Below, piece by piece: positions 22,956-30,695 of a stretch of DNA of 39,232 nucleotides. The notes below the pieces were generated by a model. That model saw only the letters and a program-made list of their open reading frames with translations. It searched no databases and was not told the DNA's origin. A program made the position numbers and the translations under genes. Location of the stretch: positions 1 through 39,232 of IMG/VR virus record IMGVR_UViG_3300008121_000007; one strand, written 5' to 3'. This DNA comes from a virus. The stretch's first letter is position 1. Each line of letters begins with the position of its first letter.

Positions 22956-24554
22956 TTATCCTTGTGGGGGCGGGGGCGCAGCCTGTGGTTGGCCCCTCAT
23001 TGCGGTCTGGACGGTGCCACCAAGCTGGTTGATGGCGTTCGGCCCGAGCTGTTGGACCATCTGCATCATCTGGGCCTGTTGCTGAGCAGCGGCCTGCTCT
23101 TCCGGCGTCTTGATGAGGCCGTTCATGTCAACGCCATAGGAGGCACCCGCACGGGAGATGAACTCACCGATGTTGAGGACCTGGGCGGCGGCTTCGTGGC
23201 CAAACATCTGGATGATGTCGTTCAGGAGCAGCTTCATGTTTTGTTGGTCGGCACCGCGGCCAAGGGCTTCGAGGCCGGTCACGATGACGGGCGACACAAG
23301 CTCTTTGGGGAGCGGCGGAGCCTTACGGCGTTTCTCCATGCGCTTCTCAAAGAGGCGCACGATTGGCATCTGAAACTCGGCGGCAAGGAGGGTGTACATA
23401 CCACCCAGTGCAGTATCGAGCTCGTTGGCCAGATAGCGAATTTCCTCAGCGGTCACCCGCTCGGCTGAGCGTTGGACGGCAGCGTTCATCAGGAAGGCGT
23501 AAGCGAGGCCCTGGGCGATAGCCTGAGCCTGCTGCATGGCGACCGAGAGGTCTTGCTGCTTGTTGCTCTGGAGCGTGCTGATGTCTTCGGCGTTACCGGC
23601 GACGACATCAAGGTTTTCAGCCTCGGCCACAACGCGGAGCTCCGTGACACCGTTGGGTGCAACGAAGAAGATAACGCGAGAGGCAGCGGCGGAGCCCTCA
23701 ACGATGGACTGGGTTAGCCCTTCGAGGGCATCAAGGTCACCGAGGAACTCCTCAACGTAGGCTCGACCATAGGACTCGCCCGGCTGAGAGTTGAGCCGGA
23801 GAGCTGTGTATGGCAGCTCGCCCTCTTCAAACTCGCCCTTGGTGCTTTCCAGCACGACGCTGTTGAGCTCTTGGTGAACCAGCCAGCGTTCGGTCTGGTT
23901 GTCCCAGACGCCATAGGTGTAAAGGTCCTCGACCTTGTCATCGCCGGGGGTGGGTGAGCCCGCAGCGTCCCGGTTGTCGGGCTCGATGCCCGCCTCAGAA
24001 AGGATTTCCGCGGAGAGTGTGGACGGTGCCACCCGCTCCTTGATGCAGAACTCGATAAGCTGGCCGTCCGGAGACCTGTTGACGACAAATTGGTCCAGCC
24101 TCCATCCCCGACACCGGCCATCTTCTGGAGGCGTGTACAGTAAGAAGTTACCAGTCACGAGCAGGTGCTGAAACGCTACTGATGCCACGGGGCGGAACAA
24201 GGCCGGACCCATCTCAGCAGTGACGGCTTTCTCTCGGCTGTTTAGGGCTTTCTCAATTTCGCCACGCTTGGTCGCGTCGGCTGATCCTGCGGAGAGCTCT
24301 CCCAGGGCCAGGTCGTCAATCGCATATTTGAAGAAGGGGGTGTTGGGGAACAGCGCAAGGAGCAGCTTAGCCCCAAGAGTGCGGACCCCACGAGCTCCGA
24401 GGCTCTGGTAGGGGGTGGTAAACTCTGTTGAAGCGGAGGTGCCGCTTGGAGGAGCAATAAATGGAATGGTAAGCAGGGCACAGTCACGAGCGCGATTGAG
24501 GAACGGCGATCGATTGTTTTCCAGTGCCGCGTACCGCTGTGCGGCTATGCTCAC
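22956..24554 (-). CDS. Portal / head-tail connector protein (T7 gp8-like)
   Basis: The 532-aa protein equals T7 gp8 (536 aa) in size. Hallmarks are AAQRYAALENNRSPFLNRARDC near the start, TTPYQSLGARGVRTLGAKLLLALFP at about 46-70, and a Gln/Met-rich C-terminus (QAAAQQQAQMMQMVQQLG). Twelve copies form the DNA gateway of the capsid. The start is GTG 24554, just after the stop of the gp7.3-like gene. Confidence 0.96.
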   Translation of the reverse strand: MSIAAQRYAALENNRSPFLNRARDCALLTIPFIAPPSGTSASTEFTTPYQSLGARGVRTLGAKLLLALFPNTPFFKYAIDDLALGELSAGSADATKRGEIEKALNSREKAVTAEMGPALFRPVASVAFQHLLVTGNFLLYTPPEDGRCRGWRLDQFVVNRSPDGQLIEFCIKERVAPSTLSAEILSEAGIEPDNRDAAGSPTPGDDKVEDLYTYGVWDNQTERWLVHQELNSVVLESTKGEFEEGELPYTALRLNSQPGESYGRAYVEEFLGDLDALEGLTQSIVEGSAAASRVIFFVAPNGVTELRVVAEAENLDVVAGNAEDISTLQSNKQQDLSVAMQQAQAIAQGLAYAFLMNAAVQRSAERVTAEEIRYLANELDTALGGMYTLLAAEFQMPIVRLFEKRMEKRRKAPPLPKELVSPVIVTGLEALGRGADQQNMKLLLNDIIQMFGHEAAAQVLNIGEFISRAGASYGVDMNGLIKTPEEQAAAQQQAQMMQMVQQLGPNAINQLGGTVQTAMRGQPQAAPPPPQG

Positions 24555-24555
24555 G

Positions 24556-24789
24556 TCAGTTTGGGATCGTCAGTGCGGACTGGGTGGTACCACCCGATCC
24601 TGGGGCCTGAAGGTCAACACGTAGCGATCTGCGTCCTGCCCTGTCGCCAACAGCACGATCACTGGCGTTAGCGGCCGTCGTAGCATCTTCATTGAAAGCT
24701 GGAGAGGCCGGAGCGTCCATAGGAGGAGGCGGAGGTGGGGCTGGGGCAGTCGCTGGGGGAGGGGTGGAGGGTCTACCACCAAAACACAT
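24556..24789 (-). CDS. gp7.3-like small virion/assembly protein, 77 aa
   Basis: The protein has a Pro-rich N-terminus (MCFGGRPSTPPPATAPAPPPPPP) and ends with GRRSLRVDLQ...GGTTQSALTIPN. The C-terminal GRRSLRV pattern matches the GKKSLSVARSSGGG end of T7 gp7.3, a minor virion protein needed for adsorption or tail assembly. The position directly before portal is also that of gene 7.3. The CFGG start is common in this family in other T7-like phages. Confidence 0.8.
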   Translation of the reverse strand: MCFGGRPSTPPPATAPAPPPPPPMDAPASPAFNEDATTAANASDRAVGDRAGRRSLRVDLQAPGSGGTTQSALTIPN

Positions 24790-24791
24790 GA

Positions 24792-25031
24792 TTAGTTTTC
24801 CTGTTGAGAGAGAAGTCCCATGAGGTGGTGAACCACGCTCCTGGCCCCCTTTGCATATTCTAGACCGTGCTGCTCCACATGGGAGATGCGATCTGGAAAC
24901 ACAGCATTCAGGTACTCGATCAGGTCGGGTGTTACCCTAGGAACACTTAGGGAGGGGAAAGGGGGGGTTTGGCTAATAGGGGCGTTAAATCCCACGGCCT
25001 TGGCCCTCCGTTCCGAGAGGCGTGCGCTCAT
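24792..25031 (-). CDS. Small hypothetical protein, 79 aa
   Basis: ATG 25031 overlaps the end of the DUF5664 gene (25028) as ATGA, and the stop lies two bases before the gp7.3-like start. A basic N-terminus (MSARLSERRAKAVGF) is followed by a helical segment TPDLIEYLNAVFPDRISHVE and a hydrophobic end. It occupies the slot of T7 genes 6.5/6.7. gp6.7 is a virion protein of similar size, but no motif supports that identity. Confidence 0.7.
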   Translation of the reverse strand: MSARLSERRAKAVGFNAPISQTPPFPSLSVPRVTPDLIEYLNAVFPDRISHVEQHGLEYAKGARSVVHHLMGLLSQQEN

Positions 25032-25477
25032 ACTTCGTCCTCGATCGTGTAGTGGCGTGGAGTGTGGCCGCTGTTGATGTTGTAGAGGTGCTTCACCACG
25101 TCCTCAAAGTCGTCGATAAGTCCTGGGAGGGAGCCGATTGACGGGGGCCGGTCATCGGTCAGTTTTCCCACGAGACGCGCGTCAAGGATGATAGCAAGAC
25201 AAGCCATGGCGGAGGCCAGGTGGTGGACCCCGGTCTTCGAGTCACACTCTTCACCGGCCATCCACTTCGCGATGTGGCGGCGGGCGGCGGCTATGTATAT
25301 CGAGACCCTGGCACCGGCAACGCGCCAGTTGAAGGCCCCATACTTCGACTGCCCCTCAGCAAACGCCAGCGCCATGAAGATGGTTGCTGTGTCCGGGACG
25401 GCATGGAGTGGGAGCTTGGTGGTCCCTATCTCGTCCTTGGGATTGGTGAGCTTAACGAGGTCAGTGGGGGTGTCCAT
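25028..25477 (-). CDS. DUF5664 / dATP-dGTP diphosphohydrolase N-terminal-like protein, 149 aa
   Basis: The motif NPKDEIGTTKLPLHAVP, then MALAFAEGQSKYGAFNWR and helices with RHIAKWMAGEECDSKTGVHHLASAMAC, is the pattern of the phage domain DUF5664, catalogued as a dATP/dGTP diphosphohydrolase N-terminal-like region. The activity of such stand-alone phage proteins is not firmly known to me; nucleotide pool control is a reasonable inference. The ATG at 25477 has AGGAG upstream and overlaps the exonuclease by 52 bases. No purZ-like gene is present, so base-Z DNA is not implied. Confidence 0.8.
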   Translation of the reverse strand: MDTPTDLVKLTNPKDEIGTTKLPLHAVPDTATIFMALAFAEGQSKYGAFNWRVAGARVSIYIAAARRHIAKWMAGEECDSKTGVHHLASAMACLAIILDARLVGKLTDDRPPSIGSLPGLIDDFEDVVKHLYNINSGHTPRHYTIEDEV

Positions 25478-26229
25478 AAAATCGGGCTCCTGTTTTTGAA
25501 GTCGTAATCTTGAGCAAGAAGGATGCGGGCACAGCGGGCCTGTACGAGAGCGTCTTCGGCGGTCTTACCCTTCAGCTCGTACGTCTTGACAACCGAGTCC
25601 CAGAGCTCGGCCTGGGTCATGGTCCTGTCGAGGATGCGGCCCGCCCTAACAGGGCCGATGCCTGGGCAGCCGGGATAGTTGTCGCAAGCATCGCCGGTCA
25701 GGACTTGGGCCATAAACAGTAAAAACCCCTGCTCGGGGTTGGTCTCTGTGTATTCTTCCTTGGTTGGATTGAAGAGCCTGCCGGGCACCTGCATGAGGTC
25801 CTTGTCGATGCTTACCATCAGCTTCGGGCCGGGGTAGAGCTTCGGGCTGGTGGCGAGGATGCCAAGGATGTCGTCGGCCTCCAGCCGGGGGCGCACATAG
25901 GCCCCATGGTGGTCCAGTAACACCCGCCTGAGGTGGTCGTAGAGCAGCGGACGGTGGCCTCGGTTGCCTTTGTAGGTGGGCCAGAAGTCCTTCCGGAAGT
26001 TTGCTCCACTGTCTGAGAGGGCCAGGAGAATGGTGAAGCCTCCGGGGCAGTAGGGGCTCACCGCGTCCGAGAGGTCTTCAAGCAGGTGGTTGAGCTTGTC
26101 CATGCCCTCCCCCTCGTCCGCGTGGAGCATTGGACCGGCATCGTCGAAGCCGAACGACGTCTGCACGGCAAGGGCTGCTTGGTAGACGTAGGTGTCGGCA
26201 TCCACCAACACAGTGGTCTTAGTGGACAC
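25426..26229 (-). CDS. 5'-3' exonuclease (T7 gp6-like, FEN family)
   Basis: The 267-aa protein starts VLVDADTYVYQAA (first metal-binding Asp), has FRKDFWPTYKGNRGHRP, the arch motif RLEADDILG, MVSIDKDLMQVPG and the H3TH part TGDACDNYPGCPGIGPVRAGRIL. These are the acidic clusters and DNA-binding motif of FEN/T7 gp6 nucleases, which remove RNA primers and degrade host DNA to nucleotides. It starts at GTG 26229 inside a 16-bp repeat shared with the start of the upstream 77-aa gene. Confidence 0.95.
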   Translation of the reverse strand: MSTKTTVLVDADTYVYQAALAVQTSFGFDDAGPMLHADEGEGMDKLNHLLEDLSDAVSPYCPGGFTILLALSDSGANFRKDFWPTYKGNRGHRPLLYDHLRRVLLDHHGAYVRPRLEADDILGILATSPKLYPGPKLMVSIDKDLMQVPGRLFNPTKEEYTETNPEQGFLLFMAQVLTGDACDNYPGCPGIGPVRAGRILDRTMTQAELWDSVVKTYELKGKTAEDALVQARCARILLAQDYDFKNRSPILWTPPLTSLSSPIPRTR

Positions 26230-26234
26230 TGGGG
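26219..26234. repeat. 16-bp direct repeat, copy nearer the exonuclease
   Basis: TTAGTGGACACTGGGG at 26219-26234 is identical to 26442-26457. On the minus strand it holds both the end of one gene (PSVH-stop) and the GTG start of the next (MSTK). Confidence 0.95.
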
Positions 26235-26452
26235 TCCCCCCTTACGATGATGATTTCGGCGCGATAGTCGTCCTCAAAAAACCATGTCCCAATACCCAGT
26301 TTAATGGCTATGAGCTCCCAAACCGGGGAAGGCTCATGCCGACTAGTAAGGACGCTTATTGATCTGCCTCCATAAACAGCTCCAGCCGCATAACGAACGG
26401 GTCTTGAATGTCGGAGACCTATACTTATGTCTTCAAACGCTTTAGTGGACAC
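26219..26452 (-). CDS. Inserted small gene of unknown function, 77 aa
   Basis: The frame runs from GTG 26452 to a stop at 26219 and is bounded on both sides by the same 16-bp sequence. It therefore begins MSTK like the exonuclease and ends PSVH like the gene before it. The middle (SIGLRHSRPVRYAAGAVYGG, VWELIAIKLGIGTWFFEDDYRAEIII) looks like a real alpha/beta protein but matches no family I know. Its bases are visibly richer in A+T than the neighbouring genes, which supports recent arrival. Confidence 0.65.
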   Translation of the reverse strand: MSTKAFEDISIGLRHSRPVRYAAGAVYGGRSISVLTSRHEPSPVWELIAIKLGIGTWFFEDDYRAEIIIVRGDPSVH

Positions 26453-26457
26453 TGGGG
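26442..26457. repeat. 16-bp direct repeat, copy at the start of the 77-aa gene
   Basis: An exact copy of 26219-26234, 223 bases away. The two copies flank the 77-aa gene. Confidence 0.95.
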
Positions 26458-26654
26458 CGCTTCGACTTGGACGGGAGGAGAAGGGGGATGGGCTTGAACT
26501 CGTCAGGGAGCGGGAGGTAGCCCTTCACGGCTTCCTCCGCCCGCCGCGCCTCTTCAGCGTCGACGGCTGGCTGGCGGGGGGCCATCGGGCTGGCAATCCC
26601 GTACTTGGACCGGAGGTGCGATGCGCGGGCCGCCGGGTAGGTTTGTAGGGACAT
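26442..26654 (-). CDS. Small hypothetical protein, 70 aa
   Basis: I chose ATG 26654 (MSLQTYPAARASHLRSKYG) because AAAGG lies 8 bases upstream; an earlier in-frame start at 26762 has no such site. The protein has a charged helix (AVDAEEARRAEEAVKGYLPL) and a Pro/Lys-rich basic end. It overlaps the last 101 bases of the GIY-YIG gene in another frame, so one of the two tails is probably fortuitous. No family is recognised. Confidence 0.6.
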   Translation of the reverse strand: MSLQTYPAARASHLRSKYGIASPMAPRQPAVDAEEARRAEEAVKGYLPLPDEFKPIPLLLPSKSKRPSVH

Positions 26655-26949
26655 CTGAATACCTTTCAAAGAGGGGGTTGAGGAGGATGCGGGCGTCTTC
26701 GGAACCCACGCGGAACCACTCAGACTGCTCGATGCGAAACCCCACCAGTCTGGAATGGGCAACCGCCTCGTCGCGGTAGCGATCCGGCGTCCACCACCAA
26801 CAGTGGTAGGAGTAGTCCCGGCGAGGAGAGCCGGTGTTGTAGGTGGAAAGTCTACGGCCGAGGAGGCTTGCGGTTCCGACCTTGGTACAGCCCGGCCACG
26901 CCGGGTTGGTCAGGAGGTAGACGTAGCCGGATAGGTCAGTGCGTTTCAG
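26554..26949 (-). CDS. GIY-YIG nuclease-like protein (T5orf172/MUG113 type), CTG start
   Basis: The N-terminus GYVYLLTNPAWPGCTKVG followed by LLGRRLSTYNTGSP and later EWFRVGSEDAR is the pattern of the T5orf172/MUG113 branch of GIY-YIG nucleases (Y..Y, K.G, R, EWF). No ATG, GTG or TTG precedes the domain, and an in-frame TGA lies only eleven codons before CTG 26949. That CTG has GGAGG with a 7-base spacer, so it is the probable start, giving 131 aa. The gene overlaps the DNA polymerase 3' end by 14 bases. It could be a free-standing homing-type nuclease or a DNA-repair or host-takeover enzyme. Confidence 0.78.
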   Translation of the reverse strand: MKRTDLSGYVYLLTNPAWPGCTKVGTASLLGRRLSTYNTGSPRRDYSYHCWWWTPDRYRDEAVAHSRLVGFRIEQSEWFRVGSEDARILLNPLFERYSDVPTNLPGGPRIAPPVQVRDCQPDGPPPASRRR

Positions 26950-28837
26950 CCCACGTCCTCCCCACCACGTAGTTGCCCTTCAGGGGGCAGGCGAAGCTGT
27001 AGAACTCGCCAGCCTTGGTGATGGCCTCGCAAGCCGTCTTGCCGATCAGCTCGGCAAACTCGGGACGTGCTTCGATCTGCCACTCGTCGTGGATGTTCAG
27101 GACGAACTCGTAGTCCGAACCAGCCCTGAGGCCGTGGGTCCGCTGGAGGTCCTGATCGAGGATCAGCGCGGCCCGCTTCATGATTACGGCACCCATGGAC
27201 TGGAGAACCGAATTGAGGGCGGCGTGAGACGAGCGGACGGATACCCGGCGACCGTCGAGGCCAACCACGTAGGGGCGCAGCTTCAAGGCGCGGGCAATGG
27301 CGTCCTGAAGAGCCTTCATGGCTGGTAGCTTCTTGAGAAAGGCCGCCCGGCCCTTCGAGCCGATCTTGACGATCTTCTCCTTGGGTCCGCGCTGGCCGGT
27401 CAGGGTGAAGCCGAGCTTCCAGTCCCCTGCCCCGTAGATGAAGGCGTAGAACCATGTCTTGGCGACGTCGCGCGTACACCCCAGCGCCTGAGCGTTTAGG
27501 GTGTGCATGTCGGTCCCGAGCTCCTTCTTACCCCGGAGCACGGTGTCGATGTACGCGCCCCCATCGTAGGCGGCGAGGAACCCGGCGAGGCCCCGAAGCT
27601 CCAGAGCGTCGGCGTCAGCCCCTACCAAAAGGTAGCCTATGGACGCTTCAATGAGGTCCCGGCATTCCTTCCCATAGGGCTGGCCCACGCTCGGCACCTG
27701 CGCCATGTTGGGCGAGAAGTGCGTCGGGCGACCGGTAACGGCACCGTTGACAGTGACCCGCCCGTGGATGCGGCCATTCTTGACATGCTTCAGCCACGCC
27801 TGCTTGCCATGTCCGAGGGCAGCGAGACGCTTCTCGACGGTGTAGTATTCCGCGAGTAGCTTGGCGCTCGGGTACGGGAGGCTGTTGAGAATGTCGTCAT
27901 CGACCTTGGGCTGACCGTCCGGGGTGAACTCTTCCGGCTCCCACCCGAGACTTTTCAGCCGCTCGGCCACCTGCTGGCGAGACGAGGGGTTGAAGCGGGT
28001 CGTGTTGAAGCGGGAGACCGGGACGCCCTTCACCCAGCCTTTGTTCTTGTTGGAGGCCTTGGGGATGAAGACTGTCTCGACCGTCTGTGGTGGAAACTCC
28101 AGCGCCAGTGCGGCCTGTAGCTCCAGACTCCGGGCGGAGAGGATGCCGAGCAAGGCCTCTGCCTTCTTGGTGTTGAAGGCCACACCACGGCGTTCCTGCC
28201 GGGAGATGATCTCGGCCATCTGATGCTCCACCACCGCACAGTCCTTACGGGGTGGCGGGTTGCGATCGAACGGGTCAATGTCCCACGCCCGGAGACGCTC
28301 CTCGCAGAGCTTCCACAGGGCGGTGGTGACGATCACGTCCTGCTCGCAGTAGTCTTGCATCTCGGGAGACCATTTCTCCCAGCCACCCTTATAGTCGCCC
28401 TTGTGGAGCTTGAGGCGGTGGCCCCACGCTTCCAGCGAGTAGCGGGCGATCAGCTTGCCGGGAAACGCGCCCTTCTTGAAGGCCGTCATATCGCGCTCAC
28501 GAAGCTGCTCGACCGGCCACAGAAGCTGGCTGAGGAGCATCGTATCGAGCACGAGGGGGCCACTGCCGCCGGTGGGACGCCAGCCGGGGAAGAGTTTGTC
28601 CAGAACCGGAATGTCGTAGCCCACGACGTTGTGGCCCACGATGACGTCGGCGTTGGCCAACTCTTCAAGCCCGCCCGTTACGGAGATGGGTACGCCCCCG
28701 GTGGCGGAGACCGTAAGTTGTGTCCCCGTGTCCGGATCGGGGTCCTTGTTGGGATCGCCTATGACGAGGGAGTGGAGCTTGGTGACCTCATCGTATAGGC
28801 CGTCAGTTTCGATATCGAAAATGCGTACTTTTGTCAG
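26936..28837 (-). CDS. DNA polymerase with 3'-5' exonuclease (T7 gp5-like, family A), CTG start
   Basis: The 633-aa replicase (T7 gp5 is 704 aa) has exonuclease motifs FDIETDG (Asp8/Glu10), VGHNVVGYD (about 68-75) and YCEQDV (Asp167). Its polymerase motifs are GADADALELRGL (Asp408), TWFYAFIYGAGD and IHDEW (Asp584). Motif I lies before any ATG, GTG or TTG. An in-frame TAA is six codons before CTG 28837, which has GGAGG 7 bases upstream and overlaps the primase stop as CTGA. A TTG start at 28660 would delete motif I, so CTG initiation is the best reading. The 3' end overlaps the GIY-YIG gene. Confidence 0.95.
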   Translation of the reverse strand: MTKVRIFDIETDGLYDEVTKLHSLVIGDPNKDPDPDTGTQLTVSATGGVPISVTGGLEELANADVIVGHNVVGYDIPVLDKLFPGWRPTGGSGPLVLDTMLLSQLLWPVEQLRERDMTAFKKGAFPGKLIARYSLEAWGHRLKLHKGDYKGGWEKWSPEMQDYCEQDVIVTTALWKLCEERLRAWDIDPFDRNPPPRKDCAVVEHQMAEIISRQERRGVAFNTKKAEALLGILSARSLELQAALALEFPPQTVETVFIPKASNKNKGWVKGVPVSRFNTTRFNPSSRQQVAERLKSLGWEPEEFTPDGQPKVDDDILNSLPYPSAKLLAEYYTVEKRLAALGHGKQAWLKHVKNGRIHGRVTVNGAVTGRPTHFSPNMAQVPSVGQPYGKECRDLIEASIGYLLVGADADALELRGLAGFLAAYDGGAYIDTVLRGKKELGTDMHTLNAQALGCTRDVAKTWFYAFIYGAGDWKLGFTLTGQRGPKEKIVKIGSKGRAAFLKKLPAMKALQDAIARALKLRPYVVGLDGRRVSVRSSHAALNSVLQSMGAVIMKRAALILDQDLQRTHGLRAGSDYEFVLNIHDEWQIEARPEFAELIGKTACEAITKAGEFYSFACPLKGNYVVGRTWAETH

Positions 28838-30453
28838 AACACTGCCTCCGAGTTAAAGGGGGTGTGAACAGCCTCGGATACGCGGCCCGTAGAGGGGTCG
28901 TAACCTAGCGATACGGTCTTGCCGGTGGCCTGCCCCGTCAGCCTATCCTTGAGGATGCGAAGCACGGTCGTGTGTCTGTCGTCTTCGTTATCCGCCTGCT
29001 GGTCTCTCTCCAGGCCTATGATAAAGTGGGACCAGAAGCCGATGGCGCGGGAGCCCTTGAAGTGGCGGATGGTGACCCTGCCGCCCTCCTCGTGGGGCTT
29101 CCCGTCGGGGGTGGCGAGGTGGCTAACGAACAGGAGCCAGACGTTCAGCTCCTTAACGAGAGCCCCGATCTCGGCCATGATCTTCTCCAGCTCAACCCTC
29201 TCGTCCGGAGCGGCGGCAGCCAGCGCTGTCAGGTGGTCAAGATAGAACAGCTTGACGCCCTCGGTGTGGGCTAGGAAGCGTATACGCTCCCTGATTATTG
29301 CCCAATCCGTGGCTCCGAAGTTGTCGTAGAGGAACAGTTGTCCGCCCTGCTTGAGGGTGTCCACTGCCTTCTGGAGCTGACCCTTAGTCCAGCTGCCGTC
29401 GGGAACGTGGAAGCGCTGCGAGGCAACCTTACCGGCGATTCGCTTGACGGTCTCGGCAGGCATCTGCTCTAGGGCGAAGACGGCCACGGGCTGCTTGAGC
29501 ACCGTCAGGTCGAAGGCGATCTGCTCCGTGATGATGTCGGTCTTACCAACGCCGGTACCGGCCCCGAGGGCAATCACCTCCCCCGTCCTCCGCCCATAAG
29601 ACAGGGCGTCAACGGCGGGGAGGAACCAGGGGAGGCCCTTAGCGATGTCCGCCATGACCACATCCTCGACATCAGCGATGCCAACGATGCCGTCGGGACG
29701 GTAGGCCGCTGCCTCCCAGAGCCGTGTAACCAGCTCGGGCGCTCGGCCCGCCTGAAGCATCTCGGACGGGTCCTTGATGTCGGCAGGAAGGGAAACGACG
29801 TACGCCTTACCGGGCGGGAAGAGCTTGACGCAGGCCTCGATTGCGGACCGGCCAGCCTCGTCGTTGTCGAAGACCAGCACCACCTGTTCAAACAGGTTGA
29901 GCCATGGCAACTGGTTGGCCAGCGACTTGGCAGCGCCTTGGGCACCGTTGGGAACGGAGACGACCGGCCACTTGTGACCGGTCACCTGAAACACGGTCAG
30001 CGCGTCGATCTCACCCTCGGTGATGTAGACCCGGCGTCCGCCGTTGCGCCAGAGCTGCTGGCCAAACAGGGCGGCCTGTTTGGGCTCCCCGATGAAGGAG
30101 AAACCCTTGTTGGCGTCCCGAACCTTCTGAGCCACGCGGGTGACCCCGTCGGCGGCGTAGTAGTTGGCTATTTGTACGGCCTTGCCGCCCATCGAGCCAA
30201 CCCAGTAGCCCATACGGGAGCAGGTTTCTTCGGTGAGGCCCCGAGCCGGTAAGGCCCGAGGCTCTCCATCGAGTAGGTTGGTGATCTTCTTCTCCTGCTG
30301 TGGCCGCGGAGGACCATCTTCAAGGGATGGGAAGTGCTTCCCGCAGGGGAAACAGTGCCCGTGTCCATCGGTGTATGTGGCTAGGCCGTCTGAGGATTTC
30401 CCGCAGGGACACGGAAGATGGGCGATGAACTCACTCTCTTCCATCCGCGGCAT
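28834..30453 (-). CDS. Primase-helicase (T7 gp4-like)
   Basis: The 539-aa fusion enzyme (T7 gp4A is 566 aa) makes primers and unwinds the fork. A zinc finger with Cys15, Cys17, Cys34 and Cys37 precedes the TOPRIM primase core (ITEGEIDALT, about 144-153, and VFDNDEAG). The RecA-like helicase has Walker A GAGTGVGKT (297-305) and the FYLDHLTAL segment as Walker B. ATG 30453 overlaps the HTH gene stop by one base (TGATG), and its own stop overlaps the DNA polymerase start, so the replisome genes are coupled. Confidence 0.96.
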   Translation of the reverse strand: MPRMEESEFIAHLPCPCGKSSDGLATYTDGHGHCFPCGKHFPSLEDGPPRPQQEKKITNLLDGEPRALPARGLTEETCSRMGYWVGSMGGKAVQIANYYAADGVTRVAQKVRDANKGFSFIGEPKQAALFGQQLWRNGGRRVYITEGEIDALTVFQVTGHKWPVVSVPNGAQGAAKSLANQLPWLNLFEQVVLVFDNDEAGRSAIEACVKLFPPGKAYVVSLPADIKDPSEMLQAGRAPELVTRLWEAAAYRPDGIVGIADVEDVVMADIAKGLPWFLPAVDALSYGRRTGEVIALGAGTGVGKTDIITEQIAFDLTVLKQPVAVFALEQMPAETVKRIAGKVASQRFHVPDGSWTKGQLQKAVDTLKQGGQLFLYDNFGATDWAIIRERIRFLAHTEGVKLFYLDHLTALAAAAPDERVELEKIMAEIGALVKELNVWLLFVSHLATPDGKPHEEGGRVTIRHFKGSRAIGFWSHFIIGLERDQQADNEDDRHTTVLRILKDRLTGQATGKTVSLGYDPSTGRVSEAVHTPFNSEAVF

Positions 30454-30695
30454 CAGGCGGCCTTGAGAGCGGGCCTCTTTACGAGGTGATAGCGAACGTA
30501 CCGCTGACCCCGCGTGTCCCTCTTGGCCTCACGGAAGAACGTGTAGCCCCGAGCTTCAAGGTCGTTGATGCGCCGGGAGAGGGAGCGAATGAGAAACATG
30601 CCTTGCGCCTCCATCGGGGAGATGGACGGGGCGGCCTTGAAGTGGTCGAGTAGGAGTTCGGTCTGCTTCTTTTCGAGTACGGTAGTGAACGACAT
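30453..30695 (-). CDS. Helix-turn-helix protein, 80 aa
   Basis: The segment ISPMEAQGMFLIRSLSRRINDLEARGYTF and the wing KRDTRGQRYVRYHLV match the small phage HTH family (HTH_39-like) in which a short HTH is followed by a RYVRY hairpin. It is probably a DNA-binding protein acting in replication or regulation. It is wedged between endonuclease I and primase-helicase with overlaps on both sides, so it is co-expressed with the replisome. Confidence 0.8.
   Translation of the reverse strand: MSFTTVLEKKQTELLLDHFKAAPSISPMEAQGMFLIRSLSRRINDLEARGYTFFREAKRDTRGQRYVRYHLVKRPALKAA

Noticed and set aside
25028-25477. Evidence for diaminopurine (base Z) DNA
   Set aside because: Only a DUF5664-like protein is present; no purZ or dATPase partner is seen, and the polymerase is the ordinary T7 type.
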